From NCBI RefSeq assembly GCF_964204645.1, contig NC_134027.1, positions 14,746,485 through 14,810,484 on the forward strand: a stretch of DNA of 64,000 nt, in the 5' to 3' direction. This DNA is from Tubulanus polymorphus (Eukaryota; Nemertea; Palaeonemertea; Tubulaniformes; Tubulanidae). The translations under genes and the position numbers were made by a program. The notes below the pieces were generated by a model. It did not search any database. It was not told the DNA's origin and saw only the letters and a list, made by a program, of their open reading frames with translations. This document shows positions 11,416-24,073 of the stretch, in pieces; the stretch's first letter is position 1, and every line of letters starts with the position of its first letter.

Positions 11416-13540
11416 TCTAGATGGCCATTTGTTGGACAAATTAATTTGCTTGAAATCCGGATGTTTGAATGCATACAGGCAGCATAATGAGGTGCGTGCG
11501 TGCGGGTGTGAATACAAAACTGAACGAAGGGGGCGGCCGATCGCATTTGCGATCATTTGAACGCTTTGCGACTATTTCTTTAATCAGATCCCCCAAGAGT
11601 TGAAATATTTGAATGTCTTACGTGGGAAAAAATGAACATGATAAAATTTTTCATATGTTCAAAGATCCCTCTAACCACCGTGGCTTAATCACAGCAATCC
11701 CTTTTCTGTAGTGCTGGACCTCATGAAAAAGCAAGACGATGTTACGACATACTTTATAACTTACGTAGCCTACATTCTACGTGTGTGTCTGCGTGCGTGC
11801 GTGCGACTTCTATCCAGTTACGGCGCCCGATAATATGACTTAAATATAGGAATTTAACTTATTTCCACATATCTAAATATCAATTGCAACGACAAGTGGT
11901 ACGCTATAGATCGTTAAACACATGTCTATGTCCCCATTATCTCAATGGTGGGGGGGGGGCGCTATCAAATGAGAGGGCATAATTACTGAGCATATAGGCA
12001 AATCATTATCTGCATGATGCATAATGTTAAAATCATTAATCATGTTACATACTAGTGGGTAGAATATATTTAACATTCAGGTCGGTTGGCGCATTTTTGG
12101 TCTTCAATGCAGCCAATAAAACCCTTTCAAGAATGTATTACACAAGCTTCTTTGTTGTTATCAACCTGCTGTCTGTAGACATCCCTCCACATAGACATCC
12201 CCTCCAGACGTTCGATAGACATTCAACAGTTTCCAAAACCATGGTCATCGTCGATGCGTCAAAACGCCCTGCGGCAGTACTCCAGACATTTTTCTTCGAA
12301 AGGTGTTTGTGTGAACCATCAACTTTACACGGTTATTCACTATTTGTAAAATGAACCTAAGCCTTATCAATTTACCTGGCTCTAGTCCCCGATAAAAGGC
12401 CTACCTGAATAGCCTATTATATAGTGTCGAAAAGGTAGCACTCCTCACGTTATTTAAACGTTTTGGGACTTATGGTTGACATGGTACACGTTACTGAGAA
12501 TGGCCAAATACCGACAAGTGGAGCCCAGCAAACACGTTGAAACGTATGGCACTTAAAAAGTCTGGAACAACGACTCTTACCTCTGAATCTGATCCTTTTT
12601 TCGGCCTGAAACCTTTGCCCCATACTTCCTTAAAATATCATTTAGATCTTTAAAGACATCTGATTGACAGCTGCAGAAATTTTGCGCATTGAACACTCGA
12701 CTTTTTTACCGTACACCTTCGATCTGCGAAAAATACCATTCATACTTGAAACTCATTTCAAGCTGATTTTAATTTCGAACCGCTAGATTTGGCAGAGTTT
12801 ATTACGAAACAAAAATGTTTTCAAAAAATATCCAGTTCTCAGACTTCTAGACGGTCTAATACGCTTCCCTACAATGAAATAGGATGTTTCCGGTGGTTCC
12901 TGATGATCTTGAAATTATGGGGGTCGTAAGGGCCCCCCAAATGTCAAAAAATAATTTTGTACCTTAGACCGGGGCCATTAGCAGCTTTAAATTTTATAAT
13001 CTATATATCTTCGTAGTATCTACTGAATAGCATAGAGCAAACTAGCTGCCTGGTCTATTTATAAAGCATTCAATTTTGCCCTACTTTTGATTATACAAGC
13101 TGACCTCAATTTATCGATAACGATCGTCGTGACCTGTATCGAATTTATTTATACATCTGCCAGCGAAGTCAACAACCAGAAAATTAAATTATTTGACGCC
13201 TGCAAAAAAATGTAGAATTTCTGGGATAATCTAATGTGGAATTGCGAATTTGAAATCGAAGTTTTAAAAAATTTGGGGGATTATGAGATTTGGCGATTGG
13301 GTAGATGATACAGGTCTTCGATTGTACTGAGTAGTGGTTTAATTTTTTTATTGAAAATTGTCAATCCAACTTCATTTCCTCAATGATTGAAGAAAGAGCT
13401 CTTCTGATGTCTGCTTCATCATGACGTTGAGCATATCTTGTGGCCTAGCCAGGTTTAGTGGCTGTCACTCGATATCCTATCTTGATGTGGGTGTTGAAGT
13501 AGACATTGTCATTCAAAATAACTTGTTTATGTTATTCTGT
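11416..13540. other. Intronic DNA without recognisable genes
   Basis: This is part of the 6.9-kb HAL intron. Open frames such as 12055-12354 show no recognisable domain. The stretch contains a run of G at 11950-11958 and GGGGGTCGTAAGGGCCCCCC near 12920, but no repeat structure I can resolve. Confidence 0.4.
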
Positions 13541-13662
13541 ATGAATTACCCGCGTGTCTTGTATGTTAAATTTTCTTATTCTAAAATTTGTAACTTTATT
13601 GAATTAGGGAATTTTATCCCGGAATTTCAATGTAATAAGGATCAATAAAGAATTGAATTGAA
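13540..13662 (+). repeat. 3' tail of a non-LTR retrotransposon
   Basis: The segment ends AATAAAGAATTGAATTGAATTG. A short tandem TTGAA tail after an AATAAA-like signal is typical of CR1/L2-type 3' ends. The upstream 100 bp (TGTATGAATTACCCGCGTG and onward) would then be the 3' untranslated region. No coding part remains, so this is a heavily 5'-truncated copy. Confidence 0.4.
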
Positions 13663-14689
13663 TTGTCACCTAATACACATGCCATCAGAGGACGCGGAGC
13701 CGTATATGCAACTATGCTATTATACATTGCTAATCTCATGAAACCTGCATACCCCTAATATCGAACATATTTTCTAAAACATTTGAATATTGAAATCATA
13801 TATTCACACATTTTTATATGGACCACTTGTAGCCGCTGATGAAATTCACGCCGGCCCTACACAGATCGTAGATAGCTTCGTCATTCCACCAGCATCCCCA
13901 CGTCAGGGTCTGACTTTTATATCAAACTTCTGTATCGTGTATACATCCGCCATTCAACCGAATAATCCGATTTACTTATCATTTCTATTTATGCCTGCCG
14001 CTACTGATATAATCATACATCCTGTACTACTACAATACGTCTTCTAATGATATTCAATGCAATATAACATTTCGACGTTCAAATAGAGGTCATTATATTA
14101 TCACAGGAAGCCATTCTACATCTAAGTCTACTATATTTTGCCAAATAGCTTGTATGTGTACACATAGACCTGTGACGTTTTACACATCGATTTACGGTTG
14201 TCGTTTGTAAAATGACGCTGAATTGTTTAGGTTTCACAATGCTAACGTTTTATAAGGCGCAAAAAACCAGTGCCTGGGGTTGCCAAGATTACCAGGCATA
14301 CATACAAGCAGTATAAGCTTCATTCATAGGCATTTAGATAGTACATGGGGTACACGTTAACCCACTGTGAACGGACGACACAGTTTGTATCCACACAAAG
14401 AATGCATACTGTGTCCTCCGGTCACAGTTAGCTTGAATAGAGTTTTAAGTTCGGTAGTAATGTTTCAGATCAAAGGTTGTGAGGTCGAGGTCCGCTCAAC
14501 CTCTCTCCCTTAAATCTAGAAACGTAATCATACAATTAATTTATATAATATCATATTTTGATTCTACAATATATTAATTCTAATATATATAATAATGTAA
14601 CATTTCTAATTATTATATTACAAATAAATATTACAAAAATTAAAAAATAATGTAATTACGAATATAGATATAATTTGGTATAATAGAAT

Positions 14690-16690
14690 GATTCAATTTT
14701 AATAGAAAATATGTTTAATAAATGGAGAGCAATAACAAACAATCAAAATGATATAAACTTTATCAAAAGGATAAAAGATTACTGTTGCTAAAAGTAGATT
14801 ATGAATGTAAGAACTAATTAATACTAGATGAAATGTATTTATTCACAGGTATTGAAATAATTCCAACTGAATATGGAAATATATTTGTAGCACATTTAGA
14901 ATATGAAGGTTTAACAAATAAATATAACTTGTTTACATATTTATCAGATAGATTTAACAGATTATCAAAGATATTGATAATTTAAAATCAGGTATATTTT
15001 ATTCAATTTATCAAGGTGTCGCATAACAGAGGCGACAGTAGTCAACCAGGATCAGAAAGCATGTCATCGATTTAACTGTTACATTTATTAGCGGATTGCA
15101 CAACACACCATATAACATATAGCACATAGGACACTGCGTAACGTTAACTACAAAATACAAAGCGTATATGTATTGAATAATTTGCTAACGGAATCAAGTG
15201 AATCTGGAAAACCAATTTGATACTGCGTAAATATAATGACATTTGACTTACAACTTTGTAGACTAGCTGCGACTCTATGAAATCCCTTGGGCGAATGCCC
15301 AGAGAAAATCCTAGAGGAGAACAATATACAGCTGGGAACTGTGAACGTGTAATAGTGGTTAAGAACCGAAATAGCTAGTTCCAAATTAAATTGATTTAAT
15401 GAATACAAAAAATAATCCTCTTGTGCATTTCTGATACAACCTATACAACATGAAATCCAAATCCACATCAAATCTATATACATTGAAACATTAGACACGC
15501 TGAAATAAACATACACAATAAACAAAGACAAAAATATTTAACACCACACATAAAGACAAAAAGGATTCAATCGCAAACACCAGGAAAAGATGAAAAAGGG
15601 CATCATATTATAGATTTTGAATGAAAAATATGTGAAATAAATAAATGGTAGAATTAAAAGAATATAGATTATATATCGATTCTAGGGAACTTTCAAATCA
15701 AAGATAATAAAAATCTCATCATCTAATAATACAATTAGACAAACAATACAAACAGAGAGTTTAAGAATTGTGACGATATACAATTAGTGAATGTAACTTC
15801 TAATTCTTTTCATCGTATATGGAATAAAACTCTTAAAATGGATTTTATTTGATTTCTTTTTGGGAACTTGATAAATAGAATCACATATTTCTAAAATCAG
15901 GATTATATAATTTAGAAACATAAACGCAAGAAATTAATAGAAAAGCTCAGTTAAAAATGGGTGGTGCTGTCGGATTCGGAATTAAATCTATTAAAAGTGA
16001 TACTACTAATATAATTTGGATAAAGTTAGCTTATGATGATCAAATACATTTATGGTAAAAAAAAAACCTTTAGCCAAAATTTTGGGAATAATTCTACATA
16101 CAATTTTTGCTAATATAAGTGCTACACCAAATTTACTAATCTTAAACATTTCTATAATTATTGCAATTAAATAGCCCCAAAAACATATGAATTGATAGCA
16201 TTTCCTTGTATATTAACTATTCTACCATTAAAAATGTTAAAGAATTTGGAACACAAATTATATATCAATAATCAGAATGTGATTATAAACCTTGTAATAA
16301 TTTCAGGTTAGAAATAAGAAATCGAAATGGATACTTAATTAATTTAAATGATTTTCCTGTAATTTATGAATTAGTTACAAGATGTAAAACATTTTTCATA
16401 ATATAAATATGAATATTACTGTAGGACCGAGTATTTGTATTGGATTTGATTTCAAAAGAAAAACAGCCAAAAGTTAAACTCGATAATGTTATCATATTTT
16501 CTAAAAGTAGATCATTTGATAATGAAACAACGATAGATAAATACACTTATATTGTAGAAGAAATAATTGTTTTCATCAAAAAATCTTTAGAATATTATGA
16601 TTTAAATAAAAAATAATTATTGATGATATCAAAGAAAATAATTGAAATATATGATAATCACAAAATCGTAATGTTATAGATATTTAAATA
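14690..16690 (+). mobile_element. Decayed second Polinton fragment, opposite orientation
   Basis: Four consecutive pieces match, in the same order, the neighbouring genes at 34841-33339 of the intact-ended Polinton. 14722-15015 plus 15573-15628 match the small OB-like protein (LEYEGL, SDRFNRLS, then EKGHH and DFE). 15644-15880 matches the N-terminal part of the penton-like protein (MVELKEYR..IDSR). 15918-16390 matches the rest of it (GLYNLE, AVGFGI, NRNGYLINLNDFPVIYELV). 16411-16680 matches the 118-residue protein (MNITVGPSIC.GFDFKR). Stops and frameshifts are frequent. The fragment is visibly AT-rich like the complete element. It shows that this Polinton family integrated into HAL at least twice. 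Confidence 0.85.
15016..15570. mobile_element. Unidentified insertion within the Polinton relic
   Basis: Homology to the OB-like gene stops after about 15015 and resumes near 15573, so about 555 bp interrupt it. The insert is less AT-rich than its surroundings. The 127-codon open frame at 15148-15531 (- strand) has no domain I recognise and is probably chance. Ends and target duplication are not resolved. Confidence 0.45.
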
Positions 16691-16956
16691 GTTTTAACTT
16701 AACAACAGCTTGAGCTACCCTGAGTCTGCCCTAAGTCTCTTGTTCCTTTTCCCAAATCGTTTAGGATTTGCGATATGGACCTTTTGTACTATGTTTTGTT
16801 CTAAGTTTCTTCTCTGAGGCATTAACAAATCTAACCTATGATTTGACCAGGGAAAGTTTCCGACAATATTTTTAAACAACCTTTTTTGGAATAAGCCCTA
16901 AAACAATCAACTCAAAATTCCGTATTAAGTTATTTGAACATTTTTTTGCTTGTTAG

Positions 16957-17946
16957 CGTCATGTTTACCATGGATACCCGAGAAAGGAACAGTGGGAGCC
17001 AGTGGAGATTTAGCCCCGTTGTCACATTTGGCATTAGGAATGATGGGCGAAGGAAAGATGTGGAGCCCTGAAAGTGGTTGGGGAGAGGCTCGCTATGTAA
17101 GTATATCCCAAGGACGTAGTAGAGCAAAATAAACATGTATTTTACAAGGGAGCTGTTGTTGAGACGGAGAAAAGTTGTATGCGTAGGTCTGGCTTTCCTC
17201 GAGTAATAGCTTATTGAAAGGAAATGGAATGTAAACTTGCTTAAGTTTTATAGGTATTAGAAGCACACAATTTACATCCAATAAAATTAAGAGCTAAAGA
17301 AGGTCTAGCATTGATCAACGGGACGCAACTGATCACATCAATGGGAGCTGAAGGTATTATCAAATAATTTTTTTTGATATGATAATTGATACACAATAAA
17401 ATATTGAATATATATTTTCTCGTCTATAATTGAAGCTGTTGAACGTTCATCTTCGATCGCAAGACAAAGTGATATTGTCGCTGCAATAACGCTAGACGTA
17501 CTGAAAGGAACTACAAAAGCATTCGATACGGGTAAACTTTCCTGTCACCGATATCATATATCAGCAAAATGTACCAAGTCAAATAAAACGATGCTTTGAA
17601 TACTATTACAGATATCCAAAATGTTCGGCCCCACAAGGGACAAAAGGAAGTCGCGCGTAGATTTAGGTCAATTTTACACTCGGAAACTCATCCGTCTGAA
17701 ATTGCAAATAGCCATCGTTTTTGTAATAGAGTACAAGATGCTTATACAATACGGTGCTGTCCACAGGTATTAGTGATAAGCACTTCAGGAATACGCCATA
17801 AATCCTTAAATCTTGTTGTCAGGTAGCCACGGGACTCAAATTTAATCTTTCCTATCTATTTTTAGGTTCACGGTATTGTGAATGATACAATCGAGTTTGC
17901 CAGAGGAATTATAACAACAGAAATGAATAGCGCTACGGATAATCCT
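16957..17946 (+). CDS. HAL: Histidine ammonia-lyase, MIO-forming exon and following exons
   Basis: Five exons: 16957-17096, 17254-17353, 17436-17531, 17612-17766 and 17866-17946. The first completes the split codon and reads [20 protein letters not shown]. The Ala-Ser-Gly in GASGD is the triad that cyclises autocatalytically to the MIO electrophile of the HAL/PAL family. Later exons carry [47 protein letters not shown] and RCCPQ, then [14 protein letters not shown] and SATDNP, all conserved family blocks. Phases are continuous and no stop interrupts, so this is a live gene. Introns here are short (about 80-160 bp), unlike the flanking introns. Confidence 0.97.
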
Positions 17947-20900
17947 GTATCTTTTTATTCTAGTTGGGATTGTCCACGAGTCAGGATAAGCTACTTGTAT
18001 GTATACTATTTTCATCGAGTTTTTACCTGAGCACACAAGTTGGCATTAACAGCAAGAAGTTAAAAAGAAGCCGGTGGTGCCCTAGTTCGCAAATAACCAT
18101 TTGGGCTCCAAGGGGTCAAATATGTATCTCCAAAAGTGCCACCTACAAAATGCTTCAAACTCATTTCCAGCTATATCTATTTAAATGATTAAGGGATTGC
18201 TATGAAATGATACACATGTACATGATATTAAAATACAGCACACCACTTACACAAATAGACGATAATCTTGAAAACCCCATTTCAGCATCAGGTTTTCGCG
18301 TGTAATGTCATCGGCAATTAATCGCGAGGGGTCAAGAAATCGCTAAACATGAGCTAAAATACATTCGGGAAAGCTATTATGCATGGAATACCGGACCCTA
18401 CTTGATTGTTTGAAGATGCATGGTGATAATTATTACTATTGCAGTCATCAATTTAACCACGTATACGCAGCACCGATGGGAGAATCCAGTAACATGGCCT
18501 CGTAGTGTGGCTTGGATTTCACTTCCGAAATCTCGCCAGTCTTGCACTAAATTAAGACTGCACGTAATTTCAGAATATTTCAGAATGAAATACCTTACCG
18601 CTCCTTGTTCACGTTTCAACATTTGCTTTTTTTGTCCTGCATCGACTGCATGAGGGTCCTTCTAGACTCTTCTCATTCTCGTGGTGATGTGCATTTCTTA
18701 CTTGGCATTGGCTTTTTGGTTGATCGTCTCTGACGGAACTGCTCATACATTTACACACTGTAAAAATTCGGTACACTTTTAGTACGCCTATACAGCACGT
18801 TTTTGGACGATATTTTGTCCGTTTTTTGGCACACCTTTGGAACGGGTATGTAACGATCTCGGCATAATTAGTGGCATGCAATATATAACAATTCTGGACA
18901 CATCTTTGGGTCAGCCTCGTCACACAAAAAGAACACATATAGTTTCCATGGAAATTTAAAATTTATTATATTATAATTAAATAAAATAGAAAACGCTAGT
19001 AAAGATCAAGATGCCCGGCTGGAAGATGATCCACGAGGGCACTTTTCTTTGTATCTGGTCTCTGAATTGTACAGATCTTATATTGCCTAGCCTAATCCGG
19101 CAGGGATACTCTGGATAAATCGACAATTTTGTCTTCTTAAGTGACTACGTATTTCTGATTGTTTTGGGTAATTTTTTTCTTGAATAGCAAGATAGTGGTA
19201 GGCTGTATACTTTTAGTTTAGTATAGCGAGTCTGAAAAGCGATAAATGGTTTTCTAGTCTGATATCTATATAAATGTATCCCATAAACTGGTCATCATTT
19301 GGTTTTAGAAGTGAATCAATTTTCAAATTAAATGACTTCGACTTAATGGGCTAATCTATTATAAATTGATTGATTGAAGCAAATGATTAAAATATCCCGA
19401 AAAACCAAGAAAAAAATTCCGGGGCTAGGCATATTCTTGTGTGCGGAGCGATTTTCCATGTTTGAGAGATTTTTTTTAGGATCGACGACAATCATATCCA
19501 TAAAAATATTACCTTCGATGAACAGAATTACACCCGCGAATAAACCAGCAAGTGGCACGGTACCGACGCGGTCTGTAGTGTACCTAAACAAATGGGGCAT
19601 TTACAAATGTAACCAGAGACAAACTCGAATCCATCGACCTGCTAGTTAGAAATAAAATGCTTCGGTTGTGGCATATTTTTGATTATTTCACCACAAGAAA
19701 AAATGATTTTGAAATTACTGTATAAGTAATTTTCAGATCGTAAAATAGACACTATGTGAAACCTCTATTGAAAAAAATAATAGATTCAGGACCTTACAGA
19801 TAAAAAATGTTCCAATCGTATTACGGAAATTTTTGCAATAGACGAATGATTTGGAATTAATTCAATTCAATTCAAATGACTCTTTGTTGTATTTAAGATC
19901 CATACGGATTGAGTCGTACAGAGTATAAAAATAAAGTATAATTAATAGGTAAACAATAGTAATAGACAAATTTAGGTAGAAAAAAACACGATAAGCTTTT
20001 ATGTACGCTTACTACAAACACCTGAATGATTATACATTGGTAATAAACAAATTTAAGCAAAAGTTATTACATAGACTTAAGACAAATACTTGCACGATTA
20101 TAAATTATCAAAACCTTCAGATTTATTCGGAGACTTTGATTGTGGATGGAAAAGTAGTAGATTGTCAAGGATTGGTTGGTTAAGTGGGAGAAACGTTCAC
20201 ATTCCATGACAAAATTAAATTCGTCTTCAATTTTCCGACATTGGTGGCGTAGTCTTTGTTACGTAAGGGTATTGGTATAGCATCTTCTCTTCATATGTAG
20301 TCCATGACTACTAGTTCGTAGCTACATAATGCTGGATTTGTATTTGGGGGTAATGTAGTATCCTGCAGGTAGGGAGACATTGACAATAGCTAGTGAATGC
20401 AAAAACTAACCAAAGTTAAGATACCAGGATAGTAGAAATTTATATATCTATCACAACTGATTTTTGGTTTTCCTTTGTTAGCAATATTGAAGTTGGCATT
20501 GAGCCAATTATGTATCGCTACATACTTATGTACATCGCTTATGGTAAGTTTTTTATGTGAGCATTTGTTTCATTGGTTCTCGGCCTAAACGACGTATTAT
20601 CGATGCGATCCAAGACATGGGGAACATCCGTCGATGACATGGTCAACTTTGTTAAAATTCTACGAAAAACTGTTTTGGCGGGAAAATTCTTAGCTCTGCG
20701 TATAAAATTGCAATGACCTCGATTGGGGGCGTCGTCTCTAAGAACGAATGTGATTGGCTCTTTTTGGGGTATACGGGGAATTCCGGTGATACTTCAATAA
20801 TTATGGGAAAGCCAAAATGGCGAACGTTTCATTTGACTAGGTGCCTGTACGAATTACATATGCTCATTACTTGTAAGAATATAATTATTTCACACATTCG

Positions 20901-21791
20901 CCATAGGTATTGTTTCATTTTAATACCCGGTGATTGTTTTGATTGACATTGAAGTATAAGCGAACATTCACACGGCCTCCACGTGCGCGCTGAGTGCTTA
21001 TCATTTAGCCTACTGTTGCACGCACATACACGCGGTCGCTCGTGCTTCTACAGTATACACTGCTATAGTGATACTGTAACGCTGCTTGCTGGGGCGCGCA
21101 CGTTTGACATTTCATCAGCAGAAGATGAGCGCTGTGTTTTCTGTTTGATAGAATTTGTAATAAATTGTAATTTCTTGTGACCTGAAAATACTTAGCAGCA
21201 AACTATAGGTACTAGGTCGAGGTCTGAATATTTTAGTGGTAAAATCCAGGATTCAAAACGATCTACTTACATACGCCGTAATTTTTATTACGGTACTGGT
21301 ATGTTTCGTAGCTTCCGCGGCCATACATTGGAAAAATTTTGTGAAAAATATTTTATTCCAAATATAAAATAGTTTTCCTGTCTACCTGTACCCTACGAAA
21401 TTTTGGACCTGCACCTGAAACAGATGTATTTTTGTCCTTGTTTGACTACAAAATAATTATTTCACAAAGATAAAATAAAATAATAACTTTGAATTCACGA
21501 ATTAAAACGATTTTTCGTAAGCAATGCCCTTGCCAAATAGGCTCCAGTTTTCAAGGTAAACCACACTTTGCCCATGCGCAATTTATTTCACAACAATTTT
21601 ATGTAGATGTAATCAGTCATAGGTAATTATGTTATGCTACGTATATTCTGTCTAACCCACATTTCAAGCCACTCAAATTATACTGCCCTAATCCTCAGAA
21701 TTGCGCGTACAGCAGATTGAGTTATCAGGAAAGTCAGCGTACAAAATGCATTCACATTTTACACCTTAATCCGGTACTGTTATGTATATAG
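17947..21791. other. 3.8-kb HAL intron, no gene recognised
   Basis: Open frames at 18398-18938, 19343-19649 and 20001-20183 overlap on both strands and show no domain. The only repeat identified is the dispersed repeat near 20743. Confidence 0.4.
20743..20845 (+). repeat. Dispersed repeat, copy 2
   Basis: This is the counterpart of 643-775, sharing ACGGGGAATTCCGG, GGAAAGCC and AAAATGGCGAACGTTTCATT in the same order. Divergence is high, so both copies are old. Confidence 0.55.
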
Positions 21792-22235
21792 ATGGTGTTT
21801 GCTGATAGAAAAGAGATTATATCTGCTGGGAACTTCCACGGTGAATACCCTGCCAAGGTAAATGGTTTTTCAGGGTTATTCATTCCAATCTTATCTTACC
21901 GTTTGAGTGCATAATAACATTGTCTATTGAAGGTATTGGATTATCTAGCTATAGGGATAAGTGAGTTAGCTAGCATTAGCGAGAGACGAATAGAAAGACT
22001 TGTAAATCCAGGTAATGTATACGTTAAGCGACGCTATTACCATCAAATCAATGTTGTAATCAAAAATATAAATTTCTGTAGTAGATATTCATATTGGTGA
22101 TACGTTATTCTTCCGCATCTTACGTATTATCACAATTTTCTGTACTAGCTTACAGTGAACTACCAGCTTTCTTGGTTAAAGATGGAGGAATAAACTCGGG
22201 ATTCATGGTTGCTCATTGCACCGCTGCAGCCTTAG
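21792..22235 (+). CDS. HAL: Histidine ammonia-lyase, three middle exons
   Basis: Exons 21792-21857, 21933-22011 and 22149-22235. They encode [40 protein letters not shown] and [18 protein letters not shown], followed by VAHCTAAAL. The third exon begins at CTTACAG: the AG at 22147-22148 is used, because the AG seven bases later would break the frame. The [10 protein letters not shown] block is characteristic of HAL rather than PAL. A 3.8-kb intron lies upstream and a 30.9-kb intron, carrying the Polinton, lies downstream. Confidence 0.95.
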
Positions 22236-23051
22236 GTAAGTTCATACAAAAATGAGCATCGCAATTCCAGCACCAGAGCGTGAATTGCGGTTCAAATGGT
22301 CTGTATCAGTTCATTTGAATGAACTTGGAATTGAAATCATAGAAATCCAAATACATGTGTTATATTCAAGGTCCATTCATTTTCGGGAAAAAACCTGGTA
22401 GATCCTCATAGAAATACCTATTGTTAAAGTAGTGTTAGCGGGTAACGTAGGCTCCAAACAGAAGAAAAATTCATTGCAAGGTACTTAATAGAAAAGTTGT
22501 GGTATTTATCCTTAGGGTGGTATTTAAGAAGAACATGTGATTATAACCGATGTATGTATTGCTGTTATGGGGTGAAATTCAACTTAAAAATAAATATCAT
22601 AGGGTTTAAATGTGTTTAAAATCAGAACCATGTGTTTAAAATCAGAAGCAATGAGATTAATTGGGATAAATTCTCAGCGGTAGAATACGTATTTCTAGAG
22701 CAGTGGAACGTTAGACCTACTCATGACTGAAACCCGTATAGGTAAGTTATGTGATCGTGCGGGAACGCCTTTACTAAAGTTAAAACCATTTCATGATGAC
22801 ACGAAACATTAAACACAACTAGGCTACCATCCATGATATCACAAATCAAAAAAGATCATTTTTATATTCAATTTTACCAGAGTTGTTTATTGGAGGAAAA
22901 TATGATCGTTAAGTACGCTGAGACCAATCATGTTGTATCATCAATAAGTTGACTGACAGTATTATTATTAAGATTCCATCGGTTCGGTCATATTCTGAGA
23001 TACGTTTTCGCTTTAAGATGCCCTACCCGCCTGGTGCGCACTTACGAGGTG
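22236..23051. other. Intron segment left of the Polinton
   Basis: Start of the 30.9-kb HAL intron. No open frame or repeat of note was found. It ends with GAGGTG (23046-23051), the left copy of the Polinton target duplication. Confidence 0.5.
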
Positions 23052-23430
23052 AGTAATAGGGATAATAGGCTTTCAAGCCAAAGGTAGAACGGTCGAGTTC
23101 ATTAAAAACAAAACATTAAAAGTAATCTAAAACTATAATATATTTTCATAACCATGTGTATTTTATATTATAACTAAATATTTATTCTAAGATATCAATA
23201 ATTTAAAAAGCATATAATCAAATATATTTTAATAATAATAATTATTCTATTATTCAACTGAAATACACACGGTTATGAAAATATATTATAGTTTTAAATT
23301 ACTTTTAATATTTGTTTTTAATGAACACGACCATTCAACCTTTAACCTGAAAGCCTATTATCCCTATTACTCTTAAAATATTCATATAAATGAATAACAT
23401 TTAAATTGACAGATTATTCAATATAAAAGT
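23052..23430 (+). repeat. Polinton left terminal inverted repeat with internal palindrome
   Basis: It aligns with 39762-40140 in inverse orientation over 379 bp. Its outer 320 bp (23052-23371) form an imperfect palindrome: the tip AGTAATAGGGATAATAGG reappears complemented at the inner edge (CCTATTATCCCTATTACT). The arms are about 110 bp around an AT-rich centre. The remaining 59 bp (TTAAAATATTCATATAAATG and onward) are not palindromic. Confidence 0.95.
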
Positions 23431-23461
23431 GTAAGCTCTTATAGAATAGATATATAAATAG

Positions 23462-24073
23462 TTATTTTATAAACTTATATTCATAGGGAAATTGTAGTCT
23501 CAGTAATATTTTTGAACCTTTATTATTCTTTAATTTATTCATATATTCATCATGTAATTCAGTAGGTATAATTTGATTTTCTTCCAATGATTGTTGCATA
23601 GATTTTTTATCTTTGTTATAAAATAAAACTAGAAATCTTATATTCCCCCTAAAGTCTTTAACAATTGAATTATATTTTTGATTTAAAACTCATGTTGTTA
23701 TCCCAAAATGTCTCCCAGAGAAAGCTAAATAACATAACTCACTTTCTCTAACTTTTGAATCATGTAAATTAGCGCAATCATCTACAATGAATAATGTATT
23801 TGATCCTTTATAAGTATCAATTGCTATTTTAAAACAATTATCTAAATTTTCTTTTACTGTTTTAGGGTCTAATATAATAAACTTTTTCATCTTAACTATA
23901 TCTCTATTATATGTTTTATTCATTTCATAAGTAGGGCAGAATAATATTATATTATCAAAATGATTCTTATAAATAGTTTCTAACAAATCAAATATGAAAT
24001 GTGTTTTACCACAGTTTGTTACACCAGTAACTAACATATTATGCGGTTCAAATATAAATAAATCTTTATTCAT
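23462..24073 (-). pseudogene. Genome-packaging ATPase (FtsK/A32-like), premature stop
   Basis: This gene would power DNA packaging into the capsid. The first 127 residues show Walker A (GVTNCGKT, residues 17-24) and Walker B (LFIVDD, residues 94-99). A TGA at 23690-23692 follows FGITT, and the same frame then stays open for 75 more codons with conserved-looking sequence (SIVKDFRGNIRFLVLFYNKD) to a TAA at 23462. Full length would be about 203 residues, normal for Polinton ATPases. The TGA sits where related proteins have a hydrophobic or Trp residue, so a TGG-to-TGA change is likely (inference). The start overlaps the integrase stop by 8 bases. Confidence 0.88.

Noticed and set aside
15148-15531. 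127-codon frame on the - strand in the Polinton relic
   Set aside because: It lies wholly within a foreign insertion, has no domain, and ends in repeat-like sequence.
23052-23075. Resemblance of the Polinton tip TAGGGATAATAGG to a homing endonuclease site of the I-SceI type
   Set aside because: Only the first nine bases match consecutively and the rest diverges. No LAGLIDADG enzyme is present.
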